DNA of 10,056 nt from assembly GCA_027600665.1 (NCBI GenBank), contig JADGJL010000486.1:1-10056 (forward strand). Direction: 5' to 3'. This DNA is from Irineochytrium annulatum (taxonomy: Eukaryota > Chytridiomycota > Chytridiomycetes > Chytridiales > Chytridiaceae). The translations under genes and the position numbers were made by a program. Positions 6,961 to 10,056 of the stretch are shown here, in pieces (the first letter of the stretch is position 1; every line of letters starts with the position of its first letter). The notes under the pieces are model-generated. The model did no database searches, was not told the DNA's origin, and saw nothing but the letters and a program-made list of their open reading frames with translations.

Positions 6961-7515
6961 TCAAAAGTTTCGCTGTCGTAAACGCGGAAATATGTAAATA
7001 CAATAGTTAAATAGCTGGCCATTTAAACTGGCATCTCTCATGTGTCCCTCATGCTCAGTTCGGTGATGAGGTTTCATTGTTTGAATAACCACTGTACTTG
7101 ACAGATTGTTCCCAACTTGAAAGAAAAACTAGGAAGGACAGGTGAAAGGGAGAGAAAGAAAAGGAAAAGAAGGAAAGGAAAAGAAAGGATATGACGAGAA
7201 AGGGTGAAAGACCGATTGCTTGGACGGGTGACATTAACACAATTTTAAGAGGCATCATATATCCTAGGCACGAGTTATCAGAGCTCAGAACGGGAGGTTT
7301 ATTCGAAGGGGGCTCATAATGTCCCAACAAAGGTGAAGCATCTGAAGGTGACGGACGTTGGCTTTCCATAAACACATGATGTCCGCAACCAAAGAAATGC
7401 AAAAAAGGTCGAAAAATATGATTGATTTAAGATTCCGAAAGAATTCAAGAAAAGAACGAAAGTGTACAAGGAAAGGATGAGAAAGATCCACGAAACGAAG
7501 TCCGCACGGAGCGTT
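6961..7515. other. Convergent intergenic region
   Basis: The hexosaminidase and the monooxygenase end towards each other across 555 nt, which must hold both 3' UTRs. A purine-rich run occupies the middle left. Between about 7310 and 7400 there is a loose repeat of CATnATGTCC followed by CAA and AAAG motifs. No gene, tRNA or strong poly-A signal stands out. Confidence 0.5.
7144..7189 (+). repeat. Polypurine tract (46 nt, A and G only)
   Basis: Every base from 7144 to 7189 is A or G; purine richness extends more loosely from 7118 to about 7211. Read from the monooxygenase strand it is a polypyrimidine stretch in or beyond the 3' UTR. Such tracts can form triplex structure or act as pause elements; nothing here shows that they do. 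Confidence 0.7.
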
Positions 7516-9632
7516 TCACCGGAAACTGTCGTTGAAGCTATCCTTCCTACTACTTGGCCTGTCCACCATCGCGACCTCTTCCTCCTCTTCCTCCCTCACC
7601 TTCTCGAACGCAGGCCCCTTCTTCTTCGACACCGCCCTCCACACCCACAGGAACGCACAAACCGCCAAAGCCAAAACCCCAACGCCAATCAACGCGCTCC
7701 ACTCCCCGCGCGCCTCGCCCCCCGCCGACCCCGCCGCATTCACGCTCGCCTTCCACGCCTGCAAATCCACCCTCGGCAGGCCCGTGCTCACGTCCGTCCT
7801 CTTCCACGCGCCCTCCCAGTCCCCCTTCCGACCTCCACCTTCCTCATCCTCCACCCGCACAAGGTGCCCCTCCCGCGCCATCCGCTCAAACCACGCGGGC
7901 CCATCCGGCACGCCGGCGTTCATGATGTCGTCCACGCGCGAGCACGCGGCCCACCCGTAGCCCTCGTACTCCATGCACGTCTCGACGTTCTTCGGCTTCG
8001 GGATGATGGGGATGAAGACCTGGCACATCTCGCCCGCGGCCTCGCCGTCCCATCCGACGGAGGGGTGGTGGACGCAGTAGGTGGCCAGGGTGTCGTTAGG
8101 GCGGAGGGTCGTGCCCGGGCGCGTTAAGGGGGAGAAGCCGGAGAAGGCAAAGTCGTAGGCGGGCACGGACGAGAGCGGAGGCAGGGTCGGGTCCGAGGGT
8201 CGGAAGTGGTCGGTGATGAGGGACTTGCCGAGGCGGTGCATGTGGAAGAAGATGCCGAGCGGGAAGATGAGCTCCTGCCCGATCTTCCTCGTGCAGGCGG
8301 CAGGGCACCTGTTTGGTCCCGCCAGCTGCTCCGTGGAGACATTTAGCTTAACGCCACCGCCACTAGAGACGTAGTTCCCTAAAATAAGGAACCCCACGTC
8401 GTGCTTCCTCAGGTTGGGCGTGTAGTGGATCCTCATGCCGGACCGGTCAACGACGCCGGCGATGGCCTTAGGGTTGTTGTAGTGGATTTGAACGAGCAGG
8501 TGGCGCTTCAAGGTCGGGTCCGTGGGATCATTGCCGCCGAAAGCGATGCCGGCATCGTATTTAGGCGGGATGCCGACCTCTTGGAGTCCGGGGCTCCAGC
8601 CGAACATGTATTCTTGGCACTCGGTCATGTGGTTGCATTCCCAGAGGCCGGTCTTCTTCGGCGGTTGCGGGCATCCGTAGACGTTGATGTCTGTGCGCAC
8701 GATATAAGGACGTTGTATTATTAGAAGCGGTGCTTTTAAAACAGCGACAACGGAATTCGTTTGAAGCCTAAACTTACGGTGGGCGAGCGACGAGTTCAAA
8801 ATGACCTGCTCGGAAATGCCGTGATACTTTCGGTCGTGGGGCACCTCGAACGACTGGCATAGGAACGAGTTCAAGTTTGTAGAGACGGTGTGGGCGTCTA
8901 GAACAAGTTCTATCGTGCGCTCGTCGGGGTCGTGGGGTATGACGATGTTGTCCTCAGGCAAAAGCGACGGGTAGAGCTTTAGCCGTAGGGCGCCGCGAGA
9001 TTGGCCGTGGTAGGACATGGAGGCGCCCTTGCCGAAAGCCCTTCAACCGCTCGTCAGTGACGTTGCTCCATAATTGGTTGAACCCACCATGCAATGTTCT
9101 GGCTCTCCCCAATCCTAATCATCCTGTCCTGAAGATGATCCCCCGTGATAAGACCCCGCCCATAAACGTATGTCCAGACGCCATTACCCTCATCAAATCT
9201 CGGTTCCTGCAAGAGGACGAGATCCTGCTCGTCATCCCACCCAGGCGCAACATAATCGCTCGAATAAAGGTCGATCATTCCCCATTTGCCGTCCGTCTTC
9301 TGCACTACGTGCAGGTCGGCGCCCTTCATCCCCCCCTGGTCCGATAGACCGAGGGCCAGCCACTCCGAGGTCAGGTTCACGCTCGTCTCGATGGCAAAGG
9401 CGATCCGATCCGGGTCGACGGTGTTCTCGGCGTCGGCAGAGGGGGGGCCGTGGACGACCCAGTGGAATGCGACGCGGTCGTTCAGGACCCGGCACTCTGG
9501 GTACTGAGACTCGGAGAACGATCGGTGGCATTCGACCTTGGCGTCGGTCACCGCGGAGGCCACAGCGGGGATGAGGAAAGCGACGAGGGCGCCGAGGAGG
9601 ACGGCGCAGGCCGTCGATGTGCCGCCCGTCAT
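7516..9632 (-). CDS. DOMON plus copper type II ascorbate-dependent monooxygenase (DBH/MOXD1-like), membrane anchored
   Basis: Exons are 9632-9088, 9040-8778 and 8690-7516, encoding 660 residues. Introns are 47 nt (GTGGGT..GAAG, CTGAC branch) and 87 nt (GTAAGT..CACAG, CTAAT branch). Residues 1-27 form a signal peptide ending AVASA. The DOMON domain covers about 35-180 (WLALGLSDQGGMKGADLHVV, GWDDEQDL). The monooxygenase core covers about 195-500. Ligands matching those known for peptidylglycine monooxygenase and DBH are all present: CuH from H269-H270 and H339 (QIHYNNP), CuM from H419, H421 (FFHMH) and M491 (EMCQVF). A hydrophobic segment at about 601-621 with a KKK stop-transfer and an acidic Glu-run tail predicts a type I membrane protein. 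Relatives hydroxylate small amines or peptides using copper, O2 and ascorbate; the substrate here is unknown. The ATG at 9632 was preferred because the upstream extension starts with GTG and would bury the signal peptide. Confidence 0.9.
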
Positions 9633-10056
9633 GGTGGGTCCTGGTGGGCTGGTGGTGGAGTGTTCGCACCTCGCTCGATTCGTTCCGTCCCGTTCGCCTC
9701 GGGGCACACGGAGTTAAGAAAAGAGCAGCTGTGACTGAAAGCAGCTTGACCTCGAAAGGCTATTTACGGAATCTGGGCGTCGGCTGGAGATTTCAAGCGG
9801 GAGGCGTGGCCGCAGCTGGGGCGGCGCGCTTGCTGGGACGCCGGAACGCTGAGGGTACGCGACGAATGGCATCGCGGGTTCCTGCGTATATCGCGCGGGT
9901 CAGACGGCGTTCGAGTATGCGACAATGCAAGGAACTAAGCTGCGAATCAGTTATGCATTCCCCCCCCCCCCCGCGGTGGGGGTAATGGGCCGCGACCGGA
10001 TTTGGGGTTGTTTAGGTGTCCCCTTGGAGTTTAATGTGTTGGGCCAAACTTTCACC
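9633..10056. other. Upstream region of the monooxygenase gene
   Basis: This 424-nt stretch holds the promoter and leader of the minus-strand monooxygenase and runs to the right edge. On the minus strand the leader is rich in CCACC repeats just before the ATG, giving a good start context (CCACCATGA). A weak TATA-like GTAAATAG lies roughly 130 nt upstream. No gene is supported: the plus-strand open frames overlap the antisense of the signal-peptide exon or are low complexity. Confidence 0.45.
9960..9984. repeat. Poly-C run followed by a G-rich partial complement
   Basis: Thirteen consecutive C at 9960-9972 lead into GCGG-T-GGGGG. The C run and the following G run could pair around CCGCGG with one mismatch. 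It is probably a slippage-prone simple repeat, and its exact length may be unreliable in the assembly. Confidence 0.6.

Noticed and set aside
7462..8127. Plus-strand open frames antisense to the monooxygenase 3' exon.
   Set aside because: Pro/Arg/His-rich translations typical of antisense GC-rich coding sequence; the minus strand carries the copper ligands and membrane anchor.
9617..9985. Plus-strand open frame in the upstream region of the monooxygenase.
   Set aside because: It starts opposite the signal-peptide exon, has Arg/Gly-rich composition, and ends in the poly-C simple repeat.

Overview
The window looks like nuclear DNA from a GC-rich fungus-like eukaryote. The genes are short and close together, and they are split by short introns (47 to 153 nt) with GT..AG ends, mostly with a CTRAY-like branch site. 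The GH20 enzyme carries the WCDPFKTWQ and EPPCGQL signatures seen in fungal and insect hexosaminidases. The DOMON plus copper-monooxygenase gene would be more expected in a zoosporic (chytrid-like) fungus than in a yeast or mould. The lineage is an inference and was not tested.

Layout from left to right. Positions 1-498 hold the 3' end of an unrecognised protein gene. Positions 1118-3183 hold a plus-strand tandem array of three related units for small secreted cysteine-rich peptides: an intact copy A (1118-1355), a broken middle copy B (about 2097-2320), and an intact copy C (2930-3183). A and C have exactly the same architecture: a 100-nt exon 1 with signal peptide and Gly-rich linker, a phase-1 intron, then a short exon with six cysteines in the pattern CxCC-x8/10-C-x6-CC. 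Positions 3184-4355 are about 1.2 kb without a convincing gene.

Next is a divergent pair sharing a promoter region of about 120 bp: NAA38, an Sm-like subunit of the NatC N-terminal acetyltransferase (minus strand, 4356-4814, two exons), and a membrane-anchored GH20 beta-N-acetylhexosaminidase (plus strand, 4934-6960, three exons). After a 555-nt convergent intergenic stretch with a pure polypurine run, a three-exon gene on the minus strand (7516-9632) encodes a 660-residue secretory-pathway protein. It has a signal peptide, a DOMON domain, a copper type II ascorbate-dependent monooxygenase core with every copper ligand present, and a C-terminal membrane anchor. Positions 9633-10056 are its upstream region.

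These genes do not form an operon or an obvious pathway. Apart from NAA38 (cytosolic) and the unknown first gene, all the products enter the secretory pathway: two membrane-anchored ectoenzymes and two small secreted peptides. The most notable element is the peptide array, where signal-peptide exons are conserved, mature exons have diverged except at the cysteines, and the middle copy is dead. All exon joins given here were worked out by eye from reading frame, splice motifs and recalled family signatures. They have not been checked against transcripts.
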